DNA of 64,000 nucleotides from Mycolicibacterium sp. TY81 (GCF_018326285.1 NZ_AP023362.1:5828001-5892000), one strand, 5' to 3'. Shown: positions 1 through 10,539, numbered from the stretch's first letter. Notes: generated from the sequence alone by a model not told the origin. Translations and numbers: made by a program.

Positions 1-399
1 GTCATGGCCATCCACGTGGCCGAGGAGGCCCGGCACATCTCGTTCGCACACGAGTACCTGCACAAGCGCGTGCCGGAGCTGACCCGCTGGAAGAAGTTCT
101 GGCTGTCGCTGTTCGTCCCGGTCACCATGCGCATCCTGTGCTCGGCGATCGTCGTGCCGCCGCGCGCCTTCTGGAAGAAGTTCGACATCCCGAAGTCGGT
201 CCGCAGCGAGCTGTTCTTCGACGCTCCCGAGTCGCGCATGTTCCTGCGCAACATGTTCTCCGACGTCCGCATGCTGTCGTACGACACCGGTCTGATGAAC
301 CCGCTGGCCAAGCTCATGTGGAAGATCTGCAAGATCGACGGCCCGCCGAGCCGGTACCGCAGCGAGCCGCAGCGTCAGCACGTCGTGGTCGCCGCCTGA
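1..399 (+). CDS. AurF-like di-iron oxygenase, C-terminal part
   Basis: The reading frame is open from the first base, so this is the C-terminal 132 residues of a longer protein whose start lies left of the window. An EEARH motif near the beginning of the visible part fits the second iron-binding helix of AurF/p-aminobenzoate N-oxygenase-like di-iron proteins, which hydroxylate or oxidise amines. Its position directly before fprB matches Rv0885 in M. tuberculosis, an AurF-like protein. It ends 15 bp before fprB, so both may share a transcript, and the reductase next door could supply electrons (inference). The substrate is unknown. Confidence 0.8.
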   Translation, partial: VMAIHVAEEARHISFAHEYLHKRVPELTRWKKFWLSLFVPVTMRILCSAIVVPPRAFWKKFDIPKSVRSELFFDAPESRMFLRNMFSDVRMLSYDTGLMNPLAKLMWKICKIDGPPSRYRSEPQRQHVVVAA

Positions 400-414
400 G
401 CATTTAGATAACTC

Positions 415-2091
415 ATGCCGCACGTCATTACTCAGTCGTGCTGTAGCGATGGTTCATGCGTCTTCGCATGCCCGGTGAACTGCATTCACCCGTCCCCGGA
501 CGAGCCGGGTTTCGCTACCGCCGAAATGCTGTTCATCGATCCCGCCGCCTGCGTGGACTGTGGTGCCTGCATCACGGCCTGCCCGGTCGGCGCGATCAAG
601 CCGGACACCAAGCTGACCGAAGCGCAGCTGCCGTTCATCGAGCTCAACGCGTCCTTCTACCCGAAGTACGAGGGCAAGCTGCCGCCGACGTCCAAGCTGG
701 CGCCGGTGCCCGACGCCCCGGCGGTTGACCAGCGGCCGCACGGCCCGCTGCGCGTCGCGATCGTCGGCTCCGGGCCGGCCGCCATGTACGCCGCTGACGA
801 GTTGCTGACCCAGCGCGGGGTCCGGGTCAACATCTTCGAGAAGCTGCCGACGCCCTACGGGCTGGTGCGCGCCGGGGTCGCCCCCGACCACCAGAGCACC
901 AAGGGTGTGACGCGGTTGTTCGACCAGATCACGAAGCGCCGCGGGCTCGACTTCTTCCTCAACGTCGAGGTGGGTCGGGACATCACGCACGCCGAGCTGC
1001 TGGAGCACCACCACGCCGTGCTGTACGCGGTCGGTGCGCCGAACGACAAGCGCCTCGACATCGAGGGCATGGAGCTGCCCGGAACCGGAACCGCCACCGA
1101 GGTGGTCGCCTGGTACAACGGGCACCCCGAGTTCTCGCATCTGCCGGTCGACCTGGGGCACGAGCGGGCGGTGATCATCGGAAACGGCAATGTCGCGTTC
1201 GACGTCGCCCGCATCCTGACCACCGATCCGGATGTGTTGGCGCGCACCGACATTTCCGACCATGCGCTGGCCGCACTGCGCGACTCGAAGGTGCGCGAGG
1301 TGGTCATCGTGGCCCGGCGTGGGCCCATCCACTCGGCGTTCACTCTGCCGGAGCTCATCGGCCTGACGTCGACGTGCGACGTGGTGCTCGACGCCGCGGA
1401 CCACGAGCTGGTTCGTCGGGATCTGGAAGCCGAGACGGACGCACTGACGCGCCACAAGCTCGAGATCCTCACCAAGCTGCCCGACAGCTCGGCCCCGCCG
1501 ACGCGGCCGCGGATCCGGCTGGCCTACGAGCTGACTCCGGCCCGCGTGCTCGGCTCGGACAAGGTCACCGGCATCGAGTTCACCGTCACCGGCACCGACG
1601 AGGTCCGTCAGCTCGACGCCGGCCTGGTGCTGACGTCAATCGGCTACCACGGCAAGGCAATTCGTGGTCTGCCGTTCGACGATGCCGCCGGCGTGGTCCC
1701 CAACGACGAGGGCCGCGTCATCGATCCGGCCACCGGTGAACCCGTCCGCGGCAGCTACGTCGCGGGCTGGATCAAGCGTGGTCCGACGGGCTTCATCGGC
1801 ACCAACAAGTCGTGCGCGGCACACACCGTGGACCGGCTGGTCGCCGACTACAACGCCAGCCGGCTTCGTGAGCCGACCGCGAAAAGCGGTGCGCTGCAAC
1901 AGCTCATCCGCGACCGCCGGCCCGACGTGGTCGACATGGCGGGGTGGCGGGCCATCGACGCGGCAGAGATCGCGCGCGGGGGCGCCGAACGGCCGCGGGA
2001 CAAGTTCATCGACGTGTCCGACATGCTGGCCGCTGCCGCGAGCGCGCCCAAGCCGACGCTGCGTCAGCGACTCCTCAGCGCCTTCTCCTGA
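415..2091 (+). CDS. fprB: Ferredoxin/ferredoxin--NADP reductase FprB
   Basis: This 558-residue fusion protein moves electrons between NADPH and iron-sulfur clusters. The N-terminal 60 residues are a bacterial 7Fe/8Fe ferredoxin with two cysteine clusters (C9, C15, C19, C23, and CVDCGACITACP at about 46-57). Next comes an adrenodoxin-reductase-type flavoprotein with the FAD motif GSGPAAMYAADE near 115 and the NADP motif GNGNVAFDVA near 260. The end, GTNKSCAAHTVDRL, is typical of the family. Size and domain order match mycobacterial FprB (Rv0886). The ATG at 415 keeps the whole first cysteine cluster. The gene ends just before a strong palindrome shared with the convergent VOC gene. Confidence 0.95.
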   Translation: MPHVITQSCCSDGSCVFACPVNCIHPSPDEPGFATAEMLFIDPAACVDCGACITACPVGAIKPDTKLTEAQLPFIELNASFYPKYEGKLPPTSKLAPVPDAPAVDQRPHGPLRVAIVGSGPAAMYAADELLTQRGVRVNIFEKLPTPYGLVRAGVAPDHQSTKGVTRLFDQITKRRGLDFFLNVEVGRDITHAELLEHHHAVLYAVGAPNDKRLDIEGMELPGTGTATEVVAWYNGHPEFSHLPVDLGHERAVIIGNGNVAFDVARILTTDPDVLARTDISDHALAALRDSKVREVVIVARRGPIHSAFTLPELIGLTSTCDVVLDAADHELVRRDLEAETDALTRHKLEILTKLPDSSAPPTRPRIRLAYELTPARVLGSDKVTGIEFTVTGTDEVRQLDAGLVLTSIGYHGKAIRGLPFDDAAGVVPNDEGRVIDPATGEPVRGSYVAGWIKRGPTGFIGTNKSCAAHTVDRLVADYNASRLREPTAKSGALQQLIRDRRPDVVDMAGWRAIDAAEIARGGAERPRDKFIDVSDMLAAAASAPKPTLRQRLLSAFS

Positions 2092-2098
2092 GTGGTTC

Positions 2099-2137
2099 GT
2101 GCACGATTTTCCGCGGTCACCGCGGAAAATCGTGCAC
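2099..2137. repeat. Dispersed palindrome copy 1, between convergent genes
   Basis: Perfect 18-bp arms GTGCACGATTTTCCGCGG and their complement flank a 3-base loop. The element lies 7 bp after fprB and 13 bp before the stop of the convergent VOC gene, so it can act as a two-way transcription terminator or RNA stabiliser. Near-identical sequence recurs at 38137-38185 (inside accD3) and 41626-41674 (before ctpE), so it is a repeat family and not a unique terminator. Confidence 0.9.
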
Positions 2138-2150
2138 AAATCACTGGTCG

Positions 2151-2603
2151 CTAGCCCTGCTGGGCCGCCATCGCCTCGGCGATCTCCTCCGGGCTGACGA
2201 CGCGCACGGTCTGCGCCAGCGACCAGTGGTGGCCGAACGGGTCCTCCACCTGGCTGTAGCGGTCACCCCAGAACATGTCCTGCGGGGCCATCAGTTCGCG
2301 TGCGCCGGCGTCGATGGCGCGCTGGTAGGCCGCGTCGACGTCGGGTACCTGTAGGTGGATGGTGACGGGCGTGCCGCCGAAGGCCGTCGGGGTCTGCGAC
2401 TTGCCGCCACACATTTCCGGGAAGTCGTCGTTGAGGTAGACGTTCGACCCGTTGATGGTCAATGCGGCGTGCATGAGCTTGCCGTCGGGCCCGGGCACCC
2501 GGCCGAGCTCGGTGGCGCCAAAAGCCTTGACGTAGAAGTCGATTGCAGCGGCGCCGTCGCCGACGACGAGGTGCGGGGCGAGGAAGGTCTGGGACTCGGT
2601 CAT
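2151..2603 (-). CDS. VOC/glyoxalase-fold protein, PhnB-like
   Basis: This 150-residue protein has one vicinal-oxygen-chelate fold. It starts with a beta strand and AAIDFYVKAFGATEL, has GPDGKLMHAAL in the middle, and ends with the DRYSQVEDPFGHHWSLA segment typical of PhnB-like members. Such proteins bind a metal and catalyse isomerisation, dioxygenation or resistance chemistry; the substrate cannot be read from sequence. Position and orientation match Rv0887c. The start ATG is preceded by a good ribosome site (GAGGAGAAC). It is probably transcribed alone, with citA oriented the same way 99 bp upstream. Confidence 0.88.
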   Translation of the reverse strand: MTESQTFLAPHLVVGDGAAAIDFYVKAFGATELGRVPGPDGKLMHAALTINGSNVYLNDDFPEMCGGKSQTPTAFGGTPVTIHLQVPDVDAAYQRAIDAGARELMAPQDMFWGDRYSQVEDPFGHHWSLAQTVRVVSPEEIAEAMAAQQG

Positions 2604-2702
2604 CGTGTTCTCCTCAGAGCGGTACTGCGTGGATTGGGGTCATTCGTTATGACCATCTCCAACGCTACTTCTCATCGGTGACAAGAAAACGGGTCTGAAG
2701 TG

Positions 2703-3845
2703 TCAGCTGTGCGCGATGCTGTCCCAGCCGGCCACCGAGTCCGCGGGGCGCGGCTGCGGGCCGACATAGATGGCCGCGGGACGGACCAGCTTGCCCAGCC
2801 GCTTCTGCTCCAGGATGTGGGCGCACCAGCCCGCGGTGCGGCCGCACGTGAACATGGCGGGCATCATCGCGCTGGGCACCTGGGCGAAGTCCAGGATCAC
2901 CGCGGCCCAGAACTCGACGTTGGTCTCGATGGCCCGGTCGGGACGGCGCTCACGCAGCTCGGCGAGGGCGGCCTGCTCCAGCGCGGCGGCGGCCTCGAAG
3001 CGCGGTGCGTCCAGGCGCTTGGCCGTGGCGCGCAGCACGCGGGCCCGCGGGTCCTCGGCGCGGTACACCCGGTGCCCGAAGCCCATCAGCTTTTCCTTGC
3101 GGTCCAGGATGCCCTTGACCACGGCCCGGGCGTCGCCGGTGCGCTCGGTCTCCTCGATCATCGGCAGCACGCGGGCGGGGGCGCCGCCGTGCAGCGGGCC
3201 GCTCATGGCGCCGATCGCACCGGACAGGGACGCGGGCACGTCGGCCCCGGTGGACGCGATGACGCGCGCGGTGAACGTGGACGCATTCATGCCGTGCTCG
3301 GCGGCGCTGACCCAGTAGGCGTCGATGGCCTCGATGTGCCGCGGGTCCGGCTCACCCTGCCAGCGGGTCATGAAACGTGCTGTCACCGTGGGGCATTCGT
3401 CGACGATGCGCTGCGGCACCGCGGGCCGGTAGATGCCGCGGGCCGACTGCGCGACGAACGACAGCGCCGTCACCGACGTCAGCGCCAGCTGCTCGCGGGC
3501 GGTGTCGTCGTCGATGTCGAGCAGCGGCTGGAAGCCCCACAGCGGGGCGAGGGTGGGCAGCGCGGCCTGGACGTCGACGCGGACATCGCCGGAGTGCACG
3601 TGCAGCGGGAAGGGTTCGGCGGCCGGCAGACCCCGGCCGAACTCGCCGTCGACCAGCAGCGCCCAGACGTCACCGAACGTGACGCGGCGGCTCACCAGAT
3701 CCTCGATGTCGACGCCGCGGTAGCGCAGGGCGCCACCGTCCTTGTCCGGTTCGGCGATCTCGGTCGTGAAGGCGACGACGCCTTCCAGGCCGGCGACGAA
3801 GTTCTCGGGGATCTGCGGCGTCGACACTGACGTTGCCTCTGTCAT
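2703..3845 (-). CDS. citA: Citrate synthase CitA
   Basis: The 380-residue protein condenses acetyl-CoA and oxaloacetate to citrate. Catalytic regions are visible: SGPLHGGAPARV (first histidine), [16 protein letters not shown] (second histidine), and the aspartate in ILDFAQVPSAMM. It is shorter than the second citrate synthase at 6643 and diverges from it, matching the CitA (Rv0889c) paralogue that accompanies GltA2 in mycobacteria. The ATG at 3845 fits the usual N-terminus. The upstream gene on the same strand ends 55 bp away. CitA is generally thought of as an accessory citrate or methylcitrate synthase; its exact preference is not visible here. Confidence 0.93.
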   Translation of the reverse strand: MTEATSVSTPQIPENFVAGLEGVVAFTTEIAEPDKDGGALRYRGVDIEDLVSRRVTFGDVWALLVDGEFGRGLPAAEPFPLHVHSGDVRVDVQAALPTLAPLWGFQPLLDIDDDTAREQLALTSVTALSFVAQSARGIYRPAVPQRIVDECPTVTARFMTRWQGEPDPRHIEAIDAYWVSAAEHGMNASTFTARVIASTGADVPASLSGAIGAMSGPLHGGAPARVLPMIEETERTGDARAVVKGILDRKEKLMGFGHRVYRAEDPRARVLRATAKRLDAPRFEAAAALEQAALAELRERRPDRAIETNVEFWAAVILDFAQVPSAMMPAMFTCGRTAGWCAHILEQKRLGKLVRPAAIYVGPQPRPADSVAGWDSIAHS

Positions 3846-3900
3846 GCCGAAATTGTTCCACTAGCCCGTGGACCGATGGCTACCGGCCGGTAACAAACGG

Positions 3901-4521
3901 TCAGACGACGGAGAAACCGGCAGGTAGAGTGCCGCGTCCGGTGAGCGCGGGCAGCACTGCGGCGGCCTGACCGGTCAGGGCCGCGATCTGTGCCGCCAGC
4001 ACGGTGGCGTCGCGCAGTGCCTCGTCGGGCAGCGTGACGTCCAGCCCGGTGGCCCGCGCGATGTCGAGGCTGTGCACCGTCAGCTCGAACACCCGGGTCG
4101 GCAGGTAGTTGCTCAGCCGGATGCCCAGGCCGCCGATCACGGCGATCAGGGGGTCGCCGGTCCCGTCCAAGTCGGTCCGCACCTGGGCCAGCAGGTCGGC
4201 GACTGTGGCCGCGGGATCCGTCCCAAGATTGCGCCCGGCCTCCCGCCCACGTTCGACGATGCCGGGGCTGCCGGCGGCGTAGGCGCGCATCAGCGCGTAG
4301 TAGTGCGCCGGTCCGGTCACGTCCTCCCGGTCGGCGGGTGTGCGCAGGTAGGTGCTGACGGTGATCAGTGACCGTGAGGTGTGCCCGACCAGCGCCCGCA
4401 GGTCCCAGTCACCGAGTCCCGGACCGTCCCACGCCGTGGCCGGGATCTGTGCCACCAGGTCCGCGAAAGCTGTTGCCGCCGAGACGAATACTGAATGGTC
4501 CGGGGGTGCGTCCGACGCCAT
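3901..4521 (-). CDS. Mycothiol-dependent maleylpyruvate isomerase-family protein
   Basis: The protein has 206 residues. The N-terminal part (FADLVAQI...[18 protein letters not shown]) is the DinB/MDMPI-type four-helix domain, in which the histidine of the VGHT motif is a metal ligand. A second histidine region, [14 protein letters not shown], follows near residue 150. Members of this family use a metal and often mycothiol for isomerase or S-transferase reactions, and many have unknown substrates. It is transcribed divergently from pdxH with a 19-bp gap. The family call is good; the reaction is unassigned. Confidence 0.8.
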   Translation of the reverse strand: MASDAPPDHSVFVSAATAFADLVAQIPATAWDGPGLGDWDLRALVGHTSRSLITVSTYLRTPADREDVTGPAHYYALMRAYAAGSPGIVERGREAGRNLGTDPAATVADLLAQVRTDLDGTGDPLIAVIGGLGIRLSNYLPTRVFELTVHSLDIARATGLDVTLPDEALRDATVLAAQIAALTGQAAAVLPALTGRGTLPAGFSVV

Positions 4522-4540
4522 GTCTGCATTGTGTCACCGT

Positions 4541-5224
4541 ATGGGCGTACCGTCGCCGATCATGGTGTCCGACCACAGTGATCATCTCGCCCGGATGCGG
4601 GTCGAATACGGCTCGACGGAGAAGGACGGCAGCGTCGACCTCGACGTCGACTGGCTGAGCCGGGGCTGGCTGGCGCTGTTCCGCGACTGGATGGCCGAGG
4701 CCGTGCAGGCCGGCGTCTCCGAACCCAACGCCATGGTGCTGGGCACCGTCGATGCGCAGGGCCATCCCGTCACGCGCTCGGTGCTGTGCAAATCGATCGA
4801 AGAGACGGGCGTCTCCTTCTACACCAACTACGACTCCGACAAGGGCGAGCAGCTGGCGGCGGTGCCCTACGCGTCGGCGACGTTCCCCTGGTACCGGCTG
4901 GGCCGTCAGATCCATATCCGCGGCGCGGTGACCAGGGTCGACGCCGAGCACACTGCCGAGTACTGGTCGAAGCGGCCGCGGGGTTCGCAGCTGGGGGCAT
5001 GGGCGTCACACCAGTCAAAATCGATTGCCTCGCGGGCGGCGCTGCTGGAACAGTTGCGTGACGTGACCGAGCGATTCGCCGACGTGCCGGAGGTACCGGT
5101 GCCGCCGAACTGGGGCGGCTACCTCATCGCCCCCGAAGTGATCGAGTTCTGGCAGGGCCGAGAGAACCGGGTGCACAACAGGATTCGCATCACGGGCGAC
5201 CGCATCGAACGGCTCCAACCGTGA
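4541..5224 (+). CDS. pdxH: Pyridoxamine 5'-phosphate oxidase PdxH
   Basis: This FMN enzyme oxidises pyridoxamine or pyridoxine phosphate to pyridoxal phosphate. Hallmark segments run in order: [57 protein letters not shown] and the C-terminal [14 protein letters not shown]. Two in-frame starts are possible: ATG 4541 (227 residues) and ATG 4562 (220 residues). Neither has a clear ribosome site and both fit the family length. The gene is divergent from the MDMPI-like gene and followed 28 bp later by an MFS transporter, so the two may be co-transcribed. In M. tuberculosis pdxH lies elsewhere (Rv2607), so its place here is a lineage difference. Confidence 0.93.
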   Translation: MGVPSPIMVSDHSDHLARMRVEYGSTEKDGSVDLDVDWLSRGWLALFRDWMAEAVQAGVSEPNAMVLGTVDAQGHPVTRSVLCKSIEETGVSFYTNYDSDKGEQLAAVPYASATFPWYRLGRQIHIRGAVTRVDAEHTAEYWSKRPRGSQLGAWASHQSKSIASRAALLEQLRDVTERFADVPEVPVPPNWGGYLIAPEVIEFWQGRENRVHNRIRITGDRIERLQP

Positions 5225-5252
5225 ACTTCACCGTCGCTTCGCTCGCCCGCCG

Positions 5253-6524
5253 ATGAAAGGCCTCATCGCCGACACCACACCGCTGCGCAACCCCGACTAC
5301 CGCCGCCTGTGGGGGTCCAGCGTCGTCACGGTGATCGGGGCCAACCTGACGATCTTCGCGGTGCCGGTGCAGCTGTACGCGCTTACGCAGAACTCGGCCT
5401 ACGTCGGGCTGGCAGGTGTGTTCAGCGTGGTGCCGCTCATCGTGTTCGGCCTCTGGGGCGGCGCCTGGGCCGACGCGATGGACCGCCGGCGGCTGCTGAT
5501 CATCGCGTCCTGCGGGCTGGCGGTCGCGTCGGTGCTGTTGTGGGTGCAGGCCGCGGCCGGGCTCAACAATGTCTGGCTGGTGCTGTGCCTGCTGTCGGTG
5601 CAGCAGGCGTTCTACGCGATCAACTCACCCACGCGTTCGGCTGCGATCCCCCGGATGCTGCCGGCCGAGCAACTGCCCGCCGCCAACTCGCTCAACATGA
5701 CGGTGTTCCAGGCAGGCGCGATCATCGGCCCACTGCTCGCCGGTGTGCTGCTGCGGTGGGTCGACCTGTCGACGCTGTATTTCATCGACGCCCTCACCAC
5801 GATCGCGCCGATCTGGGCCACGTTCCGGCTCACGCCGATGCCACCCGAGCACTCGCCCGACGACGACACCTCACGCTGGGGCTTCGCGGCCGTGCTGGAC
5901 GGTTTTCGCTATCTGTCGGGTAACCGCGTCGTCCTCATGTCCTTTGTGGTCGACCTCATCGCGATGATCCTCGGCATGCCGCGGGCGCTGTTCCCGCAGA
6001 TGGCCCACGAGAACTTCGGCGGGCCGGTCGCGGGCGGCACGGCGATGGCGTTGCTGTCGGCGGCCATGGCGGTCGGCGCGGTGGCCGGCGGGGTGTTCTC
6101 GGGGTGGCTGCCCCGGGTCCGCAAGCAGGGTCTGGCGGTGGTGGTCTCGATCGTGGTGTGGGGCGCCGCCATGGCCGGTTTCGGGCTCGCTGTCGGCCAC
6201 GCCACCGGCCGGCCCGACGGGTTCCTCTGGATCGCGCTGGTGCTGTTGGCCGTCGGCGGCGCCGCGGACATGGTCTCGGCGGTATTCCGCAGCACGATCC
6301 TGCAGGAAGCCGCGTCCGACGAACTGCGTGGCCGTTTGCAGGGCGTGTTCACCGTGGTGGTCGCAGGCGGGCCGCGGATTGCTGACGCGGTGCACGGCGC
6401 GGCGGCCGCGGTGGTGGGGACGACGGTGGCCGCAGCCGGCGGCGGTGTCCTGGTGGTGGTCGGCGTCGTCGTCTCGGTTCTGGTGGTACCGGCGTTCGTG
6501 CGCTATCAGGTGGCTCGCAAATGA
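5253..6524 (+). CDS. MFS transporter, EntS/DHA3-like
   Basis: The 423-residue protein has about 12 hydrophobic segments. It opens with the short cytosolic start typical of the DHA3 group (LRNPDYRRLWGSSVVTVIG) and has the cytoplasmic loop motif GGAWADAMDRRRLL between helices 2 and 3. This group contains exporters such as enterobactin exporter EntS and macrolide pumps; the substrate here is not known. It starts 28 bp after pdxH and probably forms a two-gene unit with it. The last helix is glycine- and valine-rich (about 380-415). Confidence 0.85.
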   Translation: MKGLIADTTPLRNPDYRRLWGSSVVTVIGANLTIFAVPVQLYALTQNSAYVGLAGVFSVVPLIVFGLWGGAWADAMDRRRLLIIASCGLAVASVLLWVQAAAGLNNVWLVLCLLSVQQAFYAINSPTRSAAIPRMLPAEQLPAANSLNMTVFQAGAIIGPLLAGVLLRWVDLSTLYFIDALTTIAPIWATFRLTPMPPEHSPDDDTSRWGFAAVLDGFRYLSGNRVVLMSFVVDLIAMILGMPRALFPQMAHENFGGPVAGGTAMALLSAAMAVGAVAGGVFSGWLPRVRKQGLAVVVSIVVWGAAMAGFGLAVGHATGRPDGFLWIALVLLAVGGAADMVSAVFRSTILQEAASDELRGRLQGVFTVVVAGGPRIADAVHGAAAAVVGTTVAAAGGGVLVVVGVVVSVLVVPAFVRYQVARK

Positions 6525-6642
6525 TGCTTGACAGCGGGGTTATGGCGACCCGAGCAAGCACATAGTTCTCTTAACGACTACCGTCTAGTCCCGGACGTTT
6601 CACCTGCCGACACTGCAAGTCGACACCGCAAAAGGGGTTCAA

Positions 6643-7938
<1,296 letters not shown>

Positions 7939-7947
7939 GTTTCACCG

Positions 7948-7988
7948 AGACGGCCCCTTGCGCATTCGCGCCAGGGGCTGTCTCTTTT
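7948..7988 (+). terminator. Intrinsic terminator of gltA2
   Basis: AGACGGCCCCTTGCGC pairs with GCGCCAGGGGCTGTCT across a 4-base loop and is followed by CTTTTCC. The stem has one or two mismatches. Its place right after the gltA2 stop fits a Rho-independent terminator. Confidence 0.85.
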
Positions 7989-8120
7989 CCCGCGAGTGGC
8001 CGTGTCTGTACGGCAACACGCCGCTTTTCACGTGCACTTCGGGGCCGCTCGCGGGCGCCGAGCGCGCGCGTTCTGCTCATGTCGCCAATGTCACTCCGGT
8101 ACGACGTTGCGTCAAAGACA

Positions 8121-8153
8121 GTTGTAGTTTCACAATGGTTGTGTGAATACAAC
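8121..8153. promoter_or_regulatory. Probable MarR operator over the efflux-pump start
   Basis: Two 15-bp half sites, GTTGTAGTTTCACAA and the reverse complement of GTTGTATTCACACAA, flank TGG and match at 12 of 15 positions. The palindrome covers the GTG start (8143) of the MFS gene. The MarR-type gene at 9587 in the same unit is the obvious candidate to bind it, giving autoregulated repression of the pump. Confidence 0.7.
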
Positions 8154-9597
8154 TATCGACGCGCTCGACTCGCGGCGCAAGACGATCATCCTGATCTCCT
8201 GCTGCCTGAGTCTGCTGATCGTGTCGATGGACTCCACCATCGTGAACGTCGCCATCCCCTCGATCCGCCGCGACCTCGGCGCGAGCGCCGCCCAGATGCA
8301 GTGGGTCGTCGACGTCTACACGCTGGTACTGGCCTCGCTGCTGATGCTCTCGGGCGCCGCCGGTGACCGGTTCGGCCGTCGGCGGGTGTTCCAGATCGGC
8401 CTGACGATCTTCGCGTGCGGGTCCCTGCTGTGCAGCCTCGCGCCGACCGCGGACGCGTTGATCGCTGCCCGCCTGGTTCAGGGCATCGGCGGCTCGATGC
8501 TCAATCCTGTTGCCCTGTCGATCATTTCGCAGGTCTTCACCGACCGGGTTGAGCGGGCGCGGGCGCTCGGTTTCTGGGGTGCTGTCGTCGGTATCTCGAT
8601 GGCGCTGGGCCCGACCGTCGGTGGCCTGCTGATCCACGCCGTCGGCTGGCGGTCCGTGTTCTGGATCAACCTGCCGATCTGTCTGGCCGCCATCGTGCTG
8701 ACCGCGATCTTCGTCCCGGAGAGCAAGTCGGGCACCATGCGCGACGTCGACCCGGTCGGCCAGGGACTGGCGGTGCTGTTCCTTTTCGGTCTGGTCTTCA
8801 CCCTCATCGAGGGGCCGGGCATGGGCTGGAGCCACCCGCGCACCGTGGCCATCGCGGTCATGGCGGCGGTCGCCCTCGTCGCGTTCCTGCGCTACGAGCG
8901 CCGGCGTCGCGACCCGTTCATCGATCTGCGCTTCTTCCGCAGCATCCCCTTCGCCGGCGCGACCGTCACAGCCGTGATGGCGCTGACCGCCTGGGGCGCC
9001 TTCCTGTTCATGATGTCGTTCTACCTGCAGAATGAGCGGCACTACTCGGCGATGCACACCGGCATCATCTATTTGCCCATTGCCATTGGTGCCCTTGTCT
9101 TTTCACCGTTGTCCGGACGAATCGTCGGGCGCTACGGCGCCCGGCCGTCACTGATGGCCGCCGGCGTGTTGATGGCGTCCGCGGCACTGATGCTGACGAC
9201 GCTGACTGCGACGACGCCGATGTGGCGGGTAGTCGTCATATTCGCGGTGTACGGCATAGGGTTCGCGATGATGAATGCGCCAGTGACCAACGCCGCCGTG
9301 AGCGGCATGCCGGTGGACCGTGCCGGCGCCGCGGCGGCTGTGACCTCCACCAGCCGGCAGGTCGGCGTGAGTATCGGTGTGGCACTGTGCGGTTCGATCG
9401 CCGGTTCGGCACTGGCCGGCAGTGGCGTCGACTTCGCCGCGCAGGCCCGGCCGCTGTGGTGGATGTGTGTCGGGGTGGGTGTGGCGGTCACCGTGCTCGG
9501 ATTCGTCTCGACCTCGCCACGGGCGCTGCGCTCCGCGGAGCGGCTGGCGCCACTGATCGAGGGGCCGCGCGAGCCGGAGCCGGCCGGTGTCCACTGA
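8143..9597 (+). CDS. MFS drug exporter, DHA2 (EmrB/QacA) family
   Basis: The 484-residue protein has about 14 hydrophobic segments. Family motifs are present: DSTIVNVAIPSIRRDL in helix 1, GDRFGRRRVFQIGL in the first loop, and GWRSVFWINLPI near 170. DHA2 proteins are proton-coupled exporters of drugs or other hydrophobic compounds. The GTG start at 8143 lies inside a palindrome that is probably the operator of the MarR gene, whose start overlaps the end of this gene by 11 bp. The pair is a self-regulated efflux unit; the substrate is unknown. Confidence 0.9.
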   Translation: MNTTIDALDSRRKTIILISCCLSLLIVSMDSTIVNVAIPSIRRDLGASAAQMQWVVDVYTLVLASLLMLSGAAGDRFGRRRVFQIGLTIFACGSLLCSLAPTADALIAARLVQGIGGSMLNPVALSIISQVFTDRVERARALGFWGAVVGISMALGPTVGGLLIHAVGWRSVFWINLPICLAAIVLTAIFVPESKSGTMRDVDPVGQGLAVLFLFGLVFTLIEGPGMGWSHPRTVAIAVMAAVALVAFLRYERRRRDPFIDLRFFRSIPFAGATVTAVMALTAWGAFLFMMSFYLQNERHYSAMHTGIIYLPIAIGALVFSPLSGRIVGRYGARPSLMAAGVLMASAALMLTTLTATTPMWRVVVIFAVYGIGFAMMNAPVTNAAVSGMPVDRAGAAAAVTSTSRQVGVSIGVALCGSIAGSALAGSGVDFAAQARPLWWMCVGVGVAVTVLGFVSTSPRALRSAERLAPLIEGPREPEPAGVH

Positions 9598-10006
9598 TCC
9601 GCTGGCCGACGAGGTCTGGCAGACCATGGCCGCCGTCGTGGTCGAGAACCGCGACAGCTGGAAGCGCGCGGTGGTCGAGCAGACGGGGTTGCCCTTCAGC
9701 CGTGCCCGGATTCTGCGCCGGCTCGATGCCAAGGCCATGACGGCCAAAGAGATCGCCGCCGCGACCGGCATGGACGCGCCGGCCACCACCGTCGCGATCA
9801 ACGATCTGGAAGAGCGTGGATTGGTTGTGCGCCAACCAGATCCCGAGAATCGGCGTTGCAAACTGGTGTCCCTGACGGACGCCGGTGGCGCAGTGCTGCG
9901 TGGCATCGGCCAGCTCGACGACCCGGCCCCGCCCGTGTTTGCCACGTTGGACGCCGACGAGCTCGCCACGCTCCGTGACCTGTTGAGCCGGCTGCGCCGC
10001 CACTAG
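9587..10006 (+). CDS. MarR-family transcriptional regulator
   Basis: The 139-residue protein has a winged helix: LPFSRARILRRL, then the recognition region MTAKEIAAATGMDAPATTVAINDLEERG (about 45-72), then the wing VVRQPDPENRRCKLVSLT. MarR dimers usually repress a neighbouring pump and leave DNA when they bind a small ligand. The GTG start overlaps the DHA2 pump gene by 11 bp, which indicates translational coupling. The palindrome at 8121-8153 is its likely target. Confidence 0.88.
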   Translation: MSTDPLADEVWQTMAAVVVENRDSWKRAVVEQTGLPFSRARILRRLDAKAMTAKEIAAATGMDAPATTVAINDLEERGLVVRQPDPENRRCKLVSLTDAGGAVLRGIGQLDDPAPPVFATLDADELATLRDLLSRLRRH

Positions 10007-10055
10007 GGTGCGGTTCCTGTCCGCCCGCGTCGGGTGCCCGACTACGGTGGTCCCC

Positions 10056-10421
10056 GTGGCTAACACCAAACCTGAGATCGAATTTCCGGACGGCCCGGCA
10101 CCTGACTCGCTGGTGATCGAGGACGTCATCGTCGGCGACGGTGCCGAGGCGGTGCCGGGCGGCAACGTCACGGTCCACTACGTCGGCGTCGAGTACGACA
10201 CCGGTGAGGAGTTCGACAGCTCCTGGAATCGCGGCGAGACCATCGAATTCCCCCTGCGCGGCCTGATCCAGGGCTGGCAGGACGGCATCCCCGGGATGCG
10301 TGTGGGCGGCCGGCGCAAGCTGACCATCCCGCCCGCACAGGCCTACGGCCCCGCCGGTGGCGGGCATCGCCTGTCCGGCAAGACGCTGATCTTCGTCATC
10401 GACCTCGTCGGCGTCCGCTGA
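10056..10421 (+). CDS. FKBP-type peptidyl-prolyl isomerase
   Basis: This 121-residue, single-domain FKBP speeds cis-trans isomerisation at proline bonds. The fold is clear: VTVHYVGVEYDTGEEFDSSW, GLIQGWQDGIPGMRVGGRR, IPPAQAYGP and LIFVIDLVGV. No signal peptide is visible, so it is probably cytosolic. GTG 10056 is chosen because TACGGT at 10043-10048 fits a mycobacterial -10 box (TANNNT) seven bases upstream, which suggests a leaderless message. An upstream in-frame ATG at 10008 would add residues that do not look like the family. Confidence 0.9.
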   Translation: MANTKPEIEFPDGPAPDSLVIEDVIVGDGAEAVPGGNVTVHYVGVEYDTGEEFDSSWNRGETIEFPLRGLIQGWQDGIPGMRVGGRRKLTIPPAQAYGPAGGGHRLSGKTLIFVIDLVGVR

Positions 10422-10539
10422 CCTGATCGACTTTCTGTCGGGCTTAGGGTCCGGCGGTTGTGGCGTGTCATGGCGGCAACGTGCCGTCTCCACAGCTGCC
10501 GGGCTCTAGGCTCGAACGTGTTTCAGGGAGGGTTTTGCA

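Noticed and set aside
454..1455. Long minus-strand ORF opposite fprB
   Set aside because: It is an antisense shadow of a high-GC coding frame; it lacks any protein motif and is low in hydrophobic residues and rich in Arg/Gly/Val.
6528..6560. TTGACA-like promoter before gltA2
   Set aside because: TTGACA is present at 6528, but no -10 box lies at a fitting distance, so the promoter cannot be placed.
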